Positions 29,186 to 29,236 of a stretch of DNA of 29,236 nucleotides are shown piece by piece. The first letter of the stretch is position 1, and each line of letters opens with the position of its first letter. Source of the stretch: a virus; IMG/VR virus record IMGVR_UViG_3300034523_000119, positions 1 through 29,236 of that record; one strand, 5' to 3'. The notes under the pieces were generated by a model. The model did no database searches. It was not told the DNA's origin and was given only the letters and a program-made list of their open reading frames with translations. A program made the position numbers and the translations under genes.

Positions 29186-29236
29186 TTGACTACCTATACC
29201 GCATCGCTTGACACCGCCAGCCAAACCCTGGCTTGA
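29186..29236 (+). CDS. Possible short ORF at the right edge (TTG start), very uncertain
   Basis: A GGGAGAA ribosome-binding-like sequence (29172-29178) precedes TTG 29186, and the frame reads 16 residues to a TGA that ends the window; an ATG at 29171 would give 21 residues. No family recognised. It may be a chance ORF near the prophage end. Confidence 0.15.
   Translation: MTTYTASLDTASQTLA

Noticed and set aside
29152-29236. attR or a displaced rimO 5' end at the right edge
   Set aside because: No sequence resembling the first codons of rimO or the attL zone was found in the last 85 bases; the end of the prophage is presumably beyond the window.
1-29236. CRISPR arrays, insertion sequences, tRNA and rRNA genes
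   Set aside because: No regularly spaced direct repeats, transposase, IS-type terminal repeats or tRNA-like cloverleaf segments were seen on reading.

Overview
This window is most of a temperate contractile-tailed (P2/HP1-like) prophage in a GC-rich gammaproteobacterium, most likely a Pseudomonas of the P. putida type. The host call rests on the RimO N-terminus at the left edge, an SOS box of the E. coli/Pseudomonas LexA type, and a DUF1654-like small protein of a kind I associate with Pseudomonas. The left edge is host DNA: rimO begins at about 171 on the minus strand and runs off the window. The prophage starts inside or beside the first codons of rimO. The right attachment site is not visible, so the element probably ends just beyond position 29236.

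Layout. 205-1824 is a large serine integrase. 1836-2149 is a LexA-controlled small gene. 2162-4433 is a rightward early operon of small unknown genes behind a strong sigma70 promoter that carries two operators. 4176-5136 is the immunity region: a LexA-like self-cleaving repressor on the minus strand and a Cro/YdaS-like gene on the plus strand, separated by three evenly spaced operators of the same family as the two at 2.2 kb. 5189-6720 holds an unknown gene and a plasmid-type RepA-like replication protein in place of the usual P2 gpA. 6721-7400 is a hairpin-rich gap where the cos site and/or the replication origin would be expected.

The virion genes fill the rest. On the minus strand are an Ogr/Delta-type late activator, the portal (gpQ) and the large terminase (gpP). 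On the plus strand are scaffold/protease (gpO), capsid (gpN), small terminase (gpM), head and tail completion proteins (gpL, gpR, gpS), an HP1-type short sheath and tube, a TraR-like zinc protein, a lysis cassette (holin candidate, SAR endolysin, Rz with embedded Rz1), a tail chaperone with a programmed -1 frameshift, the tape measure, baseplate proteins, tail fibre with its assembly protein, then hub and spike. Most plus-strand genes overlap by 1-4 bases (ATGA/GTGA), indicating one translationally coupled late operon.

At the right end, 28006-29151 is an AT-rich cargo gene unlike its neighbours. It encodes a RES-domain protein (NAD+-degrading toxin fold) with an N-terminal cysteine cluster and no visible antitoxin, which makes it a candidate lysogen-encoded anti-phage effector. 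The most interesting features are this cargo gene, the lambda-like five-operator circuit with a probably leaderless repressor mRNA, the re-headed rimO, and the plasmid-type replicon in a P2-like phage. Every assignment is from reading the sequence; no database search was run.
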